A DNA stretch of 64,000 nt, from NCBI GenBank assembly GCA_008921705.1, contig VFFE01009084.1, positions 2,125,139-2,189,138 of the forward strand, given 5' to 3'. The notes beneath the pieces were generated by a model, which saw only the letters and a list, made by a program, of their open reading frames with translations, had not been told where the DNA came from and ran no database searches. Positions 52,401-64,000 of this stretch are shown one piece after another. A program made the position numbers and the translations under genes. This stretch comes from Burhinus oedicnemus. Taxonomy: Eukaryota > Chordata > Aves > Charadriiformes > Burhinidae. Position 1 is the first letter of the stretch; every line of letters begins with the position of its first letter.

Positions 52401-55400
52401 TTTTGTCCAGCTATTGTTACAAAAGATGAATCCCAATCTATGCTATCTCTATACTTTTTCATGGAGTCTTTATGAATATGTTGAATGACTTCCAGTTAAC
52501 TAAACAGAGGCAGTCTTCTGCCCACCAGAAGTTTCTGTGATACATGTTTGTTTGCAATTTTACCAGATAGCTTCAGAGTTCATTGCAAGATTACCTGGCC
52601 TGTAGTAAGTTGAATACAGGAAAAACAAAAAATTCACCAGCACAGTCAGTGCAGGTATATACGAAACAGGCTGAGTTCAAGCAATTTCAGTTGTGTGCTC
52701 TCTCCCTTACACCACTGGTCCTACTTTTTATGCAAAGATGTAAGGTACCAAATAACGGATAATTTATAGCAATCTTTCCTATGTTCTGTAATAGGCAAGC
52801 TGAAGGTATATTTCAACAGGAAGTAAAGAATAAAGCAGAGTTAAGATATTATTAATGTCATATCTGTATCAATACATATTTAAAGACACACTGAACTTAA
52901 GGAATGATTCCTTAATTTATGATTGGTACATACTATATCTTGTGCCAAAAATAAAGGCCACCCAAGAGAAGCTGCTGGTGAGGCATGCAGTGGTCTTTCT
53001 TCCCAGCAGGAACACATGACATAAACATGTTAGTGCTCCACACACAGCATTTATTGTCAATCAAGTTACAGAGTTATTTAATGGTCTTTTTCCTTAACAT
53101 CAAAGAATTAAATGGGATAGGGCCAATGCGTCTCTGGAATCACCTCTCTCTCTCCCTACCACATCTGCTGTGCTCAAAGGGGGTCCCTTAGGCTGACAAA
53201 ACTCAGGTTTGAACTTGTCACGCTCTAGGATGGTAAGACATTTCCAGTCATAGGTTGGTAATTATGGAACTTGCTTCTACATGAGACCAGACAGAATGAA
53301 CCTTCTTGCCATGAGTCGGTTTATATTTGAGAAATTAAATCACTTAAAATCTCTCAAATATCTGTAGAAATTTTGTGTCCACATACTAAAAATACTCTAA
53401 AGGGCCTAAAAAAGAATCTAATAATCTCTTAGAATAAACTATGCTCCAGCAGATGTAACTGGAAGAACTGTGCCTCCTTAACTACACTGTAGTTGAAGAC
53501 AAAGGCAATCTTGAATAACTCATCTACTTCTGCTATAGCTAACACACTGCCTTGGAAGACTTCACAAGATTCACAAACCAGAGGCTTTCAGGAGCAGAGA
53601 CAGAGACTGTGGGACAAAAATCCAGAATGCTTTCAACTGAGAAAAAGTAGGTCGGGGGAAAAATTTCAGCAGAGCTAGTGACACGCTGAACTGCTTATGC
53701 TTAAGACAGTCTAATGAAATGGTTTGAATTACAAAGAGTGCAATTCAGTTTCTGACAGCCTCTTACACAGACAAGTCCCTGACAGTTCCCCAAACCAAGA
53801 TTTTTTTTAAAGCTGTTGATACAGACAACTGTAATGAGCCAACCTAGAGTGGAGGAAAAAGGAAGGTTCTGTGTTCAGAGGAAAAAGTGAAACATTATGT
53901 TATTACTGACAGTGCAATAACGGGTGCCAAAGACAAGATAGCGGTCACAAGAGAACAAGTTATCACTCTCAATACCCACCTCATTAGTAACTGAGAGAAT
54001 TGACAGTGCGGAATCACAGTACTTCAGTGCATTGTTTTTCTGGCCAAGATCTTTATAGCACTGAGAAGAAAAAACATTTTGTTTCCAATCAGACCACTGT
54101 AAGAATACCGGAGTCTACCAATCATCATTTTTAAAAGAACTTGGTTACCTTTGCCAAATACACATAATTGTATTTGGAATATCCTGGATGCATTTCTTCT
54201 GCCTAAATAATAAAAAACAGGAAAGAAAATAGACATAAAACTTGTGTGATGAGATTTATGTGGTCTGCATAACATTGTTAGTAATGCACTAAGCTTCCTC
54301 AAACATCAGACTGAAACATCCCTACTGTGTGCACCACAATCCGTTTAGCACTTCAAAAAAACCTCAAGAAAACACAAACCTTTAACCCTAAACCAGGCAC
54401 ATGAGGTGCTGATACTGAACACGTAAAAATGTCCTGTGCTGCTTCCTCTCCTCTCTCCATAAGTGCTTTGTAAATATATCGGATCATTCTATAGAGGATC
54501 TGTTGGATTCATTCACTTACACAGTGGGTTGGAAGACACTGCTGTCTCTAGGTTATTAATACTTATTTTCTCATCAAAGAAATAAATAAGCAACCAATGA
54601 TTCACACTTTGAGTAATGGGTAATGAACTGTATTCATCAATTTTATAATTATTTTTCTTTCACAGACCCATATCTTCTAGTTCTGGGTTCACTTTTCTTT
54701 TCACATTACCATCTTCTGAAAAGTTCAGGTCATTAAAAATTTCAAGATTGTCTTCCTTATAAAATACATCAAGGAAGCTTCAAAGATGAGTAAAAACCTT
54801 ACCGATTATCTACTAACCAAGGAGCAGCTTTAATCAACAAACAACTTTTGTGAGAGAAAAACTACATTAGTGAAATTTATAGTAGCTGTAATCCTTTGAC
54901 CAAAACAATGCTGCTTGCACCACAACTGTGTATTATCGAGCAATTGAAAAGGAAACCCGAACAGTTTTCTTTTAGACAGTAATTTAATTTTTATTGCAGT
55001 AGATGACTTAAAACCACAGTTACTCTGCAGCCCACCACAAGAAATGTCCTGAAGCCTAAGTGAACATTTCAAATTATTTCTACCACCTTTGGAGTTTGAC
55101 CTTAAAGATAAAATACCTTAAACTGGGAAGATGGTAATGTATTGTATTTTCCAAAATCCAGGAGCTCACTCCATCTTTAAATAGACTAAGAACACAGAAA
55201 ACAAGCACTTCTGATAGTGAAAAAAATATGCTTGCCCAATTCCTTTGAGAAACTGTCTGAAAGTAATTGTAGTGATGGAATTTTACGCTTTGAATTCAGT
55301 CAGGTGAAAAATCTGTATTTTTCAGCTCCAGCAGTAGAAATGATTCATATAAGAGACACTGAAAGACAAGTTTATTTTATTCATGAGCTTTCTTTTCTAC

Positions 55401-55977
55401 TTCACTACAAAGCTAATTTCATCTCCACAAACAAGAAAGACTTCTACTGAAATTCAATGAAAAGAGCTTCAGATCAGAAAAAGAGGAGTGTCACAGTGTC
55501 AGAGTTTTCCTTGCCTATGTTAATCCTCTTGCAGAAATGGGCAAGGGCAAATGATCAGTTATCACTATGGTTAATTCGTTTCAATGGCATATATAACTAA
55601 TCTATATCCATCTTACATTAAATCCAGTAACTATTAACCATGGCAAGTCATTGTAGAATTCCCTAAAACTAGAGAAAGAAAAGGAAGGTGCTAGCCACTC
55701 ATCTCCAAACTAATTTTAAATAGAAAAGACAAAATATTTTAGCAGAGAGCTCTGTGGTATTTAGGAGAGCCCTGGATTTATAACTACTGGACATAATCTG
55801 TTTAGCAGACATCTTGACAACAGTCACATATAGCAGCTGGTAAACAGTCACACAGGAAAACCCTTGGCTACAACTTACCTTAAGGAAATTCTGCAATGCT
55901 TCTTCTACTGTTGAAGTTGGTGGAGTTCCAAAGAGAGCAGCAGCTACTTTCTTTTCAATCCAAGACAACTGAGCTAC
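43438..55977 (-). CDS. RMDN2: Regulator of microtubule dynamics 2, C-terminal exons (partial)
   Basis: RMDN2 (FAM82A1) belongs to the small RMDN family of TPR-like proteins linked to microtubules and membranes; the full human protein is about 410 residues with an N-terminal membrane helix and coiled coil. Four minus-strand exons are visible: 55977-55879, 54202-54149, 54060-53980 and 43491-43438. All joins are in phase 0 with GT-AG introns, giving 95 codons and a TGA stop. Diagnostic strings are [52 protein letters not shown] and DKEAQKDLE, closer to RMDN2 than to RMDN1 or RMDN3. The tail-to-tail position next to CYP1B1 matches human. The upstream exons (helix, coiled coil, first TPR-like repeats) were not found and should lie beyond the right edge. 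Confidence 0.92.
46043..46061. repeat. T19 homopolymer
   Basis: Nineteen T inside the RMDN2 last intron, with no identifiable retro-element attached. Confidence 0.8.
51744..51764. repeat. T21 homopolymer
   Basis: Twenty-one T on the plus strand (poly-A on the RMDN2 sense strand), followed by AAATTTAATTA. It could be the A-tail of a decayed minus-strand retro-insertion, but no recognisable body or target-site duplication was seen, so only the homopolymer is called. Confidence 0.8.
53980..54060 (-). other. RMDN2: RMDN2 coding exon (second from last, 81 nt)
   Basis: 27 codons from [15 protein letters not shown] to ILSVTNE, flanked by TTTCTTCTCAG| and |GTGGGT. It is only 88 nt from the exon before it, a short intron for a vertebrate. 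The pattern of Ala, Leu and Tyr spacing is typical of a TPR helix. Confidence 0.93.
54061..54148 (-). other. RMDN2: RMDN2 88-nt intron
   Basis: Bounded by AAG|GTAACC and TTCTCAG|TGC on the minus strand. At 88 nt it is close to the lower range of functional vertebrate introns. The TTTTTTCTTCTCAG acceptor tract is good. Confidence 0.9.
54149..54202 (-). other. RMDN2: RMDN2 coding exon (third from last, 54 nt)
   Basis: Exactly 18 codons, [18 protein letters not shown], aligned one-to-one with human RMDN2 AEELCPGYSNPNYMYLAK. Flanked by TTATTTAG| and |GTAACC, phase 0 on both sides. A microexon of this size sits within a TPR-like helix pair. Skipping it would keep the frame. Confidence 0.93.
54203..55878 (-). 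other. RMDN2: RMDN2 intron between the 99-nt and 54-nt exons
   Basis: About 1.7 kb, AT-rich, GT-AG. Short ORFs on both strands look random. No repeat family was recognised. Confidence 0.8.
55879..55977 (-). other. RMDN2: RMDN2 coding exon (fourth from last)
   Basis: 33 codons from [10 protein letters not shown] to ALQNFLK, phase 0 at both ends. The 5' splice site is AAG|GTAAGT (strong). The 3' splice site is TTATTATAG|GTAGCT, and the bases just upstream on the minus strand are a TTTA microsatellite instead of a normal pyrimidine tract. A second AG nine bases inside (GTAGCTCAG|TTG) could act as an alternative acceptor removing V-A-Q in frame. Confidence 0.93.
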
Positions 55978-55986
55978 CTATAATAA

Positions 55987-56029
<43 letters not shown>
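55987..56029. repeat. (TAAA)n microsatellite, about 10.7 copies
   Basis: Uninterrupted tetranucleotide repeat of 43 nt on the plus strand, preceded by TAATAA. On the RMDN2 sense strand it reads (TTTA)n and ends eight nucleotides before the exon, so it occupies the branch-site/pyrimidine-tract region. Confidence 0.95.
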
Positions 56030-59000
56030 GTCTTTAGGGTTGCTTCTCAGTTTTGAAGTACATACTGTCCTGTGCCACTGTACTACTTATAGAACCTATT
56101 TTGCAAAAGAACCTGTAAAGGAATGTTTTATACTGTTGATTTGCCAGCTCAAAGCATAGTGTTTTGGATTTTAGATTCTGTTAACAGGAAAAGGTACGCA
56201 CTAAGAAATACATGACAAAAACCAACATCACTGATACGAGATTATTCCAATGTACAAAGCTTAAAGTACAGTTTAGGTTTCATAACACCTTGCCATTTTT
56301 TAAAACCTAAGGCTAGAAATAGTGCTTTAAACCTGTTAAGGTTTTCATGAGACAGACAGCTTAGCATGATAGTCCATGTACTTGACTACTTTTCAATATT
56401 ATGAAAAGCTGTGGCTACAGTAAAAATGTAAGTGCTTTTAGTGCTTGTAAAACAAGTTCATTTATTACACAGAAGCTGGTGACAACCACTGTTAAGAAAT
56501 AGGCTTCATTTTTTCCTCTTCAAATCTGACAAATAACACCTGCCAAAGACCTCTTCTCATTTCAGGAAGATGGGCTGCTATAAAAGGACTTTAGGGAGCT
56601 GTCATATTGCCACACAATGTACACGACTTCTTCGCTTTCATATACTGATACCTGACAGAAACTGCTCTGGTTACTGCCATAAGGTATTTGGCTCCATCAC
56701 CTAACCTGGCGAAACACTCCTCACATCTCTAAGGAAGGATGGAGCTGCTAAGAAACACAATGTGAGACTGGAGCCTGTTTAAATGGAGAAGTGAAAGCAC
56801 GCTCCTTTGGACACTGCTACTACATCTGTAAAGGACTTTATTCCTTCATATCAGTATTCGAACCACAGCACTGATGGCTCCTGTCACAGAGTACAGCTGA
56901 GTTTAAAAATGGTAAAAGACAAGGTTCTGTGTTTTCCTAGCAATTTCTGGCCTGATCTGTGCAGAGGCAACACAGAGAAGAGATACACACAGAGAAAGAC
57001 AGCCTCTCATCGGAGATCTGGAGGTGGAATAAGAGTCACATAGGGACATTTCTTCAGAGGGAGATGCATTTCAAATAACAGAGTTGAGCCTTGAACTCAA
57101 GTCTATCATACTGCTGTAAAAAAGAAAAAGGTTTTGGATAGCTTTAGATTATTCCTGCCTCATTCCCTGGCTTCCCAATCCCTTCAGGGCTGTTGCTGCT
57201 CACCCCGGCTTCTCCAGCTAAATCCAGCAATTATCCAGTTGATGTCAATTAACTATGGTAAAATATAAGAATCCATCCATACATAACTATCTACAGCCAT
57301 CAACCAGAATGCTTCTCTTTTGAACAGACATTGAGCTCTATGTATTTCTTGTTGCAAACTGCCCTGAAAGTGCCATTGCAAAGAGTATAAATACAGGCCA
57401 GCATGCAACAGCAAAACGCATAGGACCATGTTTTCTCATCTGGCCCAAATGACTCTAGCTACATAAGAGCAACACTGCTTGGAGACAGAAGGCATCCTGG
57501 TCAAGACTTGCTGGTTGTTTGGCAGGGTCCAATGCCTTATTTGTTAAATTCCATCAGTAAGTCTTTCACACAAAACCACTAAAAATTATATTCCAGAGAG
57601 AAGAAATACTAAGAAAATTAAGCTTTTTTCATTCTCTCTGTCTCTCACATATCCCACTCTTGAAGCCTCTTGTAAGGGAATAAAGTGGTTTTTTACAAAA
57701 GCTCTCCAGCAATCCCAGAATTCTTATTCATTGAAGCAACAAGATGTTTCCTCTCTCTACACTGCAGCGCTTTCATACTGTGTTACAAACTGCACTATGC
57801 TGGTTAAAACTTCAGATTGTAGGTACGTATATCATTCCTTCACACACTTCATTTCCCTAGCTGCTCTCTAGCTTCTGTGACATATTCTGTGAGAGATATT
57901 AAAAGGATTTTTGCAAAAGTATTGTTTTCTTCATGCCAATCTAGTGCTGCAGTGTTCTCTATTCTTTTGGAAGGGGAAGGAGTTTTCTGTATTTCTAGGT
58001 CCATCACATCAAGATAGAGGTAGCTTACAGAGGGAGGAAGAGAGGGAAAAAATAAAGGAAACGTATATGCTTACACTGTTCTCTGTAAGACCACACAACT
58101 CCCTGGAGATACACATACACTGCGCAGATACAATTCCCACACGTGTCTGCTGTTATGCAATAGTGAGGAAACAAAACTACAGTTTTTCCATGTGGAGTTA
58201 TAATTACCTATTGAAAACACAAGTTCTTCCTGGCAGTTGTTTTATTTTCTTACAAGATTTAATCAGAACTGATTTACTGAGGTTTTAGTCCTTATTTTGT
58301 CTGGCTTAGGTGCTGCTTTGCACTATTCAAACTTAAAAAAGCCCAAACATATATGCACTTGGCCATTTTTATACTACAAAGCCCACCAAGCTAAAACAAT
58401 GTTTGAAAGTGAAATGCATGTATGCACAATAGTGAGTTTTCTTTAATGTGCACTGCCTTCAGCATTATACTTTGTGACTATTACACAGATAGTCTGAGAG
58501 TTCTGTAATGTTTTGAGCAGTCAGACTTATATACCACTGGCTCGATGAGTTCATTGCAGCTAACTCTAGCCATGCATAAATGAAGCGCCTAGTTTATGTG
58601 AGTTGTCCAGGTTCCTTGTATGGTCAATACAGAGGGAGGCATTTCCATGAGGCAATTCCTCTTCACCTACATTAGCCTGGGATGAACACTCCTCTCTTTC
58701 TCTTCTTTCTTTCCTTCAAGTACAAAAGGAGCATAGACAATTATACCTTGTGTATGGCTGAAGATGGGTGAGGTGAATCCCATCACAATAGCTTAACCAC
58801 ACCCCACCTGAGTCAGTCTGCAGCCCCCTATGACTGAGGTGGGACAAATGGAAAGGACCTGTTTTATGCAACACACAAAATTGTGTCCTGGAGCAATAAT
58901 GACAAACAAGAAAATATAACCTTCCCCTAAACACACATAAGCACAGTCTTTAATTTGAAATAACTTTATTTTGGTAAATCTTATGCCATATTCAGTGAAA

Positions 59001-60750
59001 TGGAAACATCATTCCTACTATACCAACCGACTTTATTAACCACTCTCTCTGTGTGAGCAAGCACAGGCAACAGAAACCCTGGTGTAGCATGCTCTAGTGT
59101 AGTGTAAATTTGAAATCTACAGTCAAGGTTATTCCAAATAGTGCATAGCATATCTGGAGGTCCATACAAAATCAAGTACAAAGAGACTGTAACTGTCATC
59201 AACTTCAGCGGAACCATGATTTCACTTACTGCATGTTCCAAGAATGGTACAGGACAGCAGAAAGTAACAAGAAAAACAGCTACAGCAGCAAGTAATAGCA
59301 ACAACAACAAAAAAATTAAAGAAGGAAGTTGCCCTTGCCCTACAGATGATTTCCAAAGCTTAAGTGAGTTTTGGTTTTTTAGGTCTCCCAAGCCTTGATG
59401 TCAGTCCCCCCAGCAACCTGAAAATTCACAACAGCACTGCAAGGAACACTGTGTTTCCACAGAATATCAGGTTTTAATGTACTAGGTCACTCAAAGAACA
59501 TCACTCCCCAGCTGCCATACATGAGCAGAGCTAGTCCCACTTGCTCAAGAGTGAAAAACAAGGGCCTGAGGGACCATCAGCCAACTCTTCAGTATCCTAA
59601 AGCTAACAGAGGTGCTTGTCTCAAACAATCTCTCCTATAGATCTGTCAAACAGCAAGCTCTCATCCATTTATTCTACCCAAATCTCTACCAATACCAGAG
59701 GTGGAAGAAATCCACCCACTGAGTTAAACTGCAGCTGATTGTAAAGTTCGTACCCAGCATGGTCCTATCAGGTCTCTTGTTTCTCTGAAGACCAAGGCAG
59801 AAAATGTGGTTCTCCCCTAAATACTGGGAAAAGGGATTTCCTAACATCCCTTTCTCTTCCTTAGCCTAGGATAAGGAAAAATAACATATGAACTAAAACA
59901 CTGGCTGGAGTTTGGGTTTTTGTTTTTGTCTTCTGTTTGTTTTTGACAAGATGCAAACCCTGCCCATTTACAGCTCTTTTCAAATTCCAGGATGTTGGTA
60001 CCAAGGAAACTAACCCACTTGGATTGAAAATTCAGCCAGGGTTGACTTGCAGCCCTGAAGGATTTCCTCCTCTGATGGTTCCTTGCTAATAGCTCACTGA
60101 AGACAGATCACACAATTGTCTTCCATAAAGGAAAATCATCCTATTGATCCAGCTTCAGTAAAATATTAACAGCACCTACTTAAATATCCCCAGAGAGTTT
60201 CCTTTTCTTTTTTATTACTATATATTAATGTAAAAATTGTATTAAATAATTTTGCAGTGTTTTGACTTCTGGAAGAGATTAAGTAACTGGACAGCAGTTT
60301 CAAAACACTGGCTTCCAACATAAAATATTCTCTTTCTTGCCAGCTGAGGAACCAGGACAGTCTGCACAGGCATTTAGGCATTTATCCAACTTAAATTCCC
60401 TGGGCTTTTCACTTTCCAGTAAGGGGAGCAGACTTAAAGAGCACACAGACAAAGGAACTGGGTCAATTTGTTCCCTGATGTAACCCAAAGAGGTACTGGG
60501 ATACACCAGAGATGAATCCAACACACGGCATGTAACCTGCAAAAAGAAAATCCCAAGAGATCTAATTTTTAACACCCCGCTAGCATTTACCAGAGGCTCT
60601 GATCCAGTTTCATAAGTACATGTTAACTGTTCTGTGTCAGTCCTGTAGTGGCAAGTAGCCATAAGTCTTAACTAGATACATACTCCATTTTAAAGACTAT
60701 TCTCATCATTAAAACACTAAAAAAACCCAGAAACACAATTCTCTGCTCAT

Positions 60751-60812
60751 TGCAGGGGGGTTCAACTAGATGACCTTTAAAGGTCCCTTTCAACACAAAC
60801 CATTCTATGATT
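60751..60812 (+). mobile_element. CR1 LINE 3'-end fragment
   Basis: TGCAGGGGGGTTCAACTAGA, TGACCTTTAAAGGTCCCTTT and CAACACAAACCATTCTATGATT match in order the conserved end of avian CR1, including one copy of the ATTCTATG terminal unit. Only about 60 nt remain, a typical severely 5'-truncated insertion. Confidence 0.8.
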
Positions 60813-63800
60813 ATAAAGGATTATCAGTCAATTGTGCTGAAAACTCTAAGGAAAGAAAACTAATTCCTATACACCATGCACCATAGATCAATTCACTTCC
60901 AATAAATGCTTCTTGCTGATCTGAAGAGCAAAGTAGTTTTCACTTTCCCTTAACAAAAACAAAGCTGAAACTTGAAAGGCTCTGAACACTATATTTATTT
61001 TAAATCATATGAACCAACCCAAGCATATATTTAAAACATTAAACATTCCCTAAAATATACCTACTTAACAAAGCCTGTTTTTGTCACAGAAGGCTGAGAA
61101 GAAAATGTTTCGTCCACCACCAAAGACATTTTAAATGAAAATTATTTTGCTGCAATTGTTTTTCTTCAGAATAGTAACATCTCTTTTACATACTAAATAC
61201 TAGTTTACTTTGCTTACTAGACATTTTAAAGCACCTTCCTTATGATTATATGGTAATCATATTTTCCTAACATTATCACTAAAGCTACCCTGGAAAAAAT
61301 TACCACTACATAGAAGTTCATATCAGCTCTGGAAAAACAAATATTAAAATAACATTTGGTAGGGTTCTGCAGTTATCCATTACTAATGGTGTTCAATTAT
61401 GTTTGCTCAATGCATAAATAAATGGGGTGTGGGGGGTCCCTTGTCACCTCTACAAAACAAAACAAAAAACATTAGAGCTATATGTGGCTTATTGTACATG
61501 CAGCAGGTCTCACAGGCAAAATTTCGCCCATCATGACATCTATGAAATGATTGGTGAAAATCTTGCCTACCTGATTGTGATACCAGAATCTTCTAACAAA
61601 GCTGAGATGATACACACATCAGAACAGAATCTTACCTCTTTTGTATAGCTCTACTGGCTTTATAATGGTAAGAGAAATAAGAAACAGTAAAAATTGATTT
61701 TTAGACAAGGTGGCACACAACTGTCACTGGCTCTGTATCAGAGACAAACCCCCACTGCTGCAAGGCAGTGAAAATCCAGCTTATCCTGTTGGAAGGTGCT
61801 GTAACACTTTGCATCAACTTTGGCTCTGGCCCAGTGAGAATAACTGCTGAGGAAGAAACTTGGCACTGCCGCACCATTGCTCTTTGCAAAGGACTGTGTT
61901 ACACTGAGGAAGGCGAGAAACGGCAGTCAGAGCCAAATTCTGGCAAAACTCCACAAATCAAATAGCTTTACCAGTACGGCATGCAGTCTCTGGATATAGA
62001 TTTCAGCCTTCAATAAATCTTCTCTGTTTGCCTCCACTATACTTTTTACCTAAAAGTCTGTTCAACTGATTTGTCATTTGTGAAAATGAACAGGAGCACA
62101 GAGTTACAACACTGGAAGCATCCTCTTTTGCAGTCTCTTATGCTATACCTATTTTTTCAGTTTGTCAGCCCAAAAAACAGCACTAGAAGATAGTAATAAG
62201 ATCCCCCAACATTAAATGGGGAGTGAATGGGAAATGTCTGACTGTACTAGGAAGACTTAAGTACATCAGGTTTCCCAAAAGTGTTACCAAAGTCTAGAAA
62301 GTATCTAACACTAGTTATCTTTTTTAAATCACACTGCTTCAGTAAAAGAATATGTGACTAAACCCAGACAATAATACCTCTGGAAGGAACACTTACAAAA
62401 GAACAAATAGTGTGGCCAATCCTAACTTGACCCCAAAGTCAGCTAGGCTAAATGTAAAAACTAACCTTCTTTCCTCAGTCATCCCTTTTTCTTCTTTAAT
62501 TTCCCCACATTGGATAATACAGCCTTTCCAGCCTCAACCGCAGCTAGACTAAACAGAAAAAACAGAGGGTCCAAGAGGAGCATTATCACTCCATCTGCAG
62601 GTACCAGTATACAGAAAGAGTGATAAATTGTATTTTTCGAGCACCTTCTCTTAATCCCTACCCTGAAGAAGTATTTGGAACCAATGCCACAGCCAACGGT
62701 CTACTTTTGGGGTAATTACCACAGCATGAAACACCAGTCTGCAGAACGGGACCAAGGAATTTGCCAAAACTTCTACAAGCTCCTATGACTATCTACATCA
62801 CATGCGTGGCCAAAACCTGTATTAGTGGATCAGCACAGAAACCTACTCATACAGTCTGCTAAAACTAATGAAGATATCACCAACTTCACTGGGCTAGGAT
62901 TAAGATCTAGCTTCCATAGTAGAGGCTCAAAACTAATGTTGCCAAATGATGGCCTCATCCTGCTACTGAAAGTGTGCAAACGACAAAGTTTTTAAGAACT
63001 GACAGCCCCAGCAGTTAAAACAAAATGTTATTCAATCCTATACTTGCATTTATTTGTACTATAAAAAACTGTTCTCAGTGTTTCATGTTATTTTGTCATG
63101 GCAGTCACAGAAGGCAAGAATTATATAAAGAAAAAAAAAAAAAGAAGAAAAAGGAAAAACAATCCTTCAGTATTTCAGTGGCTACATCTGTTTAGGTGAA
63201 TTGTTTCACTTAATAAAATGCAGGTCAGGTCATACCCTAAAGCAAATGCTAATCTGTGGGTTTAATGTTCAGTAACAAAGCTCTGCATAGATGCTTCAAG
63301 TAGGGACCATGAGTTTGTAACGATATAGTGCAAACCACATGTATTAGTCAGGAAGTGATGATTGTCACTAAAACAAAACAAGTGTAAAAACCAGTGCAAT
63401 AAGAACAAAGTGAGGTGTACTGAGATTACGTGTAAAGTTTCCAAAAGCAATAGCTCAAGCGAGAAATAAGCCATGAAAAACAACTCTGAGTGTTTGACAT
63501 AAACGGAAGCTACAGTCAGCTGTGGGACACAGCACAGTATAAAAGTGCTTAAGGAATCACTGGTGAGAGAGATGCTCTTCAAAGGCAGGACAGCAAGCAT
63601 ACTATAGGACAATCTTCAGCAACTCCCTTTTGCACAGCTAATGCTGATATTCAAGAATCCAGTGTGATGAAAAGCAAAATGAAAAGCCCTTTGAAAAAGT
63701 TGGTGTCATTCTTTATTCAAATCAACTGAGAAAAAATGGAGTTGCTGAAAGCTCTTTGAAAGTTAAATATATGATCTGAAAAAACTACTGAAAGATTGCT

Positions 63801-64000
63801 TTGCATTGTCTTGTTGCAGATAAAGACAAAGTCAAAGGCTACAAAGTATCACAGCAACTCCTCCAGTTTGCAGGCACTTCATAGTGACTAGCATTGGAAG
63901 TAGCTGCAGGAAAAAGGCAAGGCTGGAATTCACTGTCCATTAGCAGTTATTATTCTGATTAGTCTCACAGTGATCTTTTACAGAATAGACTATGCAAGAA

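Larger units (their letters stand above)
43492..53979 (-). other. RMDN2: RMDN2 last intron
   Basis: About 10.5 kb, AT-rich throughout. It contains T runs at 46043-46061 and 51744-51764 (A runs on the sense strand), but no complete transposon was recognised. Open frames here are short and scattered. No nested gene was identified. Confidence 0.7.
55978..64000 (-). other. RMDN2: RMDN2 upstream intron, continuing past the window
   Basis: Eight kilobases upstream of the first recognised RMDN2 exon. I looked on the minus strand for the expected preceding exon (WYAVLCGY, FKEHLD, YYLKGRYCY type strings) and did not find it, so this is most simply one long intron. It contains a TTTA microsatellite at the splice site, a CR1 tail at 60,751-60,812 and an A13 run at 63131-63143. 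Confidence 0.55.

Noticed and set aside
60300..60662. Minus-strand 120-codon frame with a good pyrimidine-tract acceptor near 60,540 (TTTTCTTTTTGCAG)
   Set aside because: The peptide does not resemble any part of RMDN2 and has no convincing downstream donor; probably an intronic decoy site.

Overview
The window looks like a bird (avian) chromosome. The main clues are CR1 LINE fragments ending in the ATTCTATG-type 3' repeat typical of avian and reptilian CR1, vertebrate spliced genes with GT-AG introns, one strong CpG island, and the CYP1B1/RMDN2 gene pair known from human 2p22. I cannot name the species. No operons, CRISPR arrays, insertion sequences or prokaryotic signals were seen.

Layout. 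1-11,050: AT-rich flank upstream of CYP1B1 with no gene I can name; one exon-like minus-strand ORF near 516-693 is reported as a finding only. 11,050-14,350: CpG island with the presumed CYP1B1 promoter (two TTGCGTG-type AhR/ARNT sites and a CATAAAAG box), a probable non-coding first exon, and the whole first coding exon. 13,040-16,385 (+): complete CYP1B1 coding sequence, two coding exons and 542 codons, followed by an AT-rich 3' UTR that may reach about 18,680. 18,700-42,500: long intergenic stretch between the two gene ends, holding an old minus-oriented CR1 remnant (about 39,360-39,900), a fairly well-preserved plus-oriented CR1 (about 40,535-42,040), shorter CR1 tails and a GC-rich patch at 34,430-35,250. 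43,438-55,977 (-): the last four coding exons (95 codons and stop) of RMDN2, tail-to-tail with CYP1B1. 55,978-64,000: sequence upstream of the first of these exons, read as RMDN2 intron; the earlier RMDN2 exons were not found and probably lie beyond the window.

Functional picture. CYP1B1 is a membrane-anchored haem monooxygenase induced through the aryl hydrocarbon receptor. RMDN2 is a TPR-like microtubule/organelle-associated protein. They are neighbours by conserved synteny and I see no evidence of a shared pathway. I found no undescribed multi-gene system. The points most worth a second look are a TTTA microsatellite directly against an RMDN2 3' splice site, the AhR-site pair in the CYP1B1 promoter, the exon-like minus-strand ORF at the left end, and the state of the CR1 copy.
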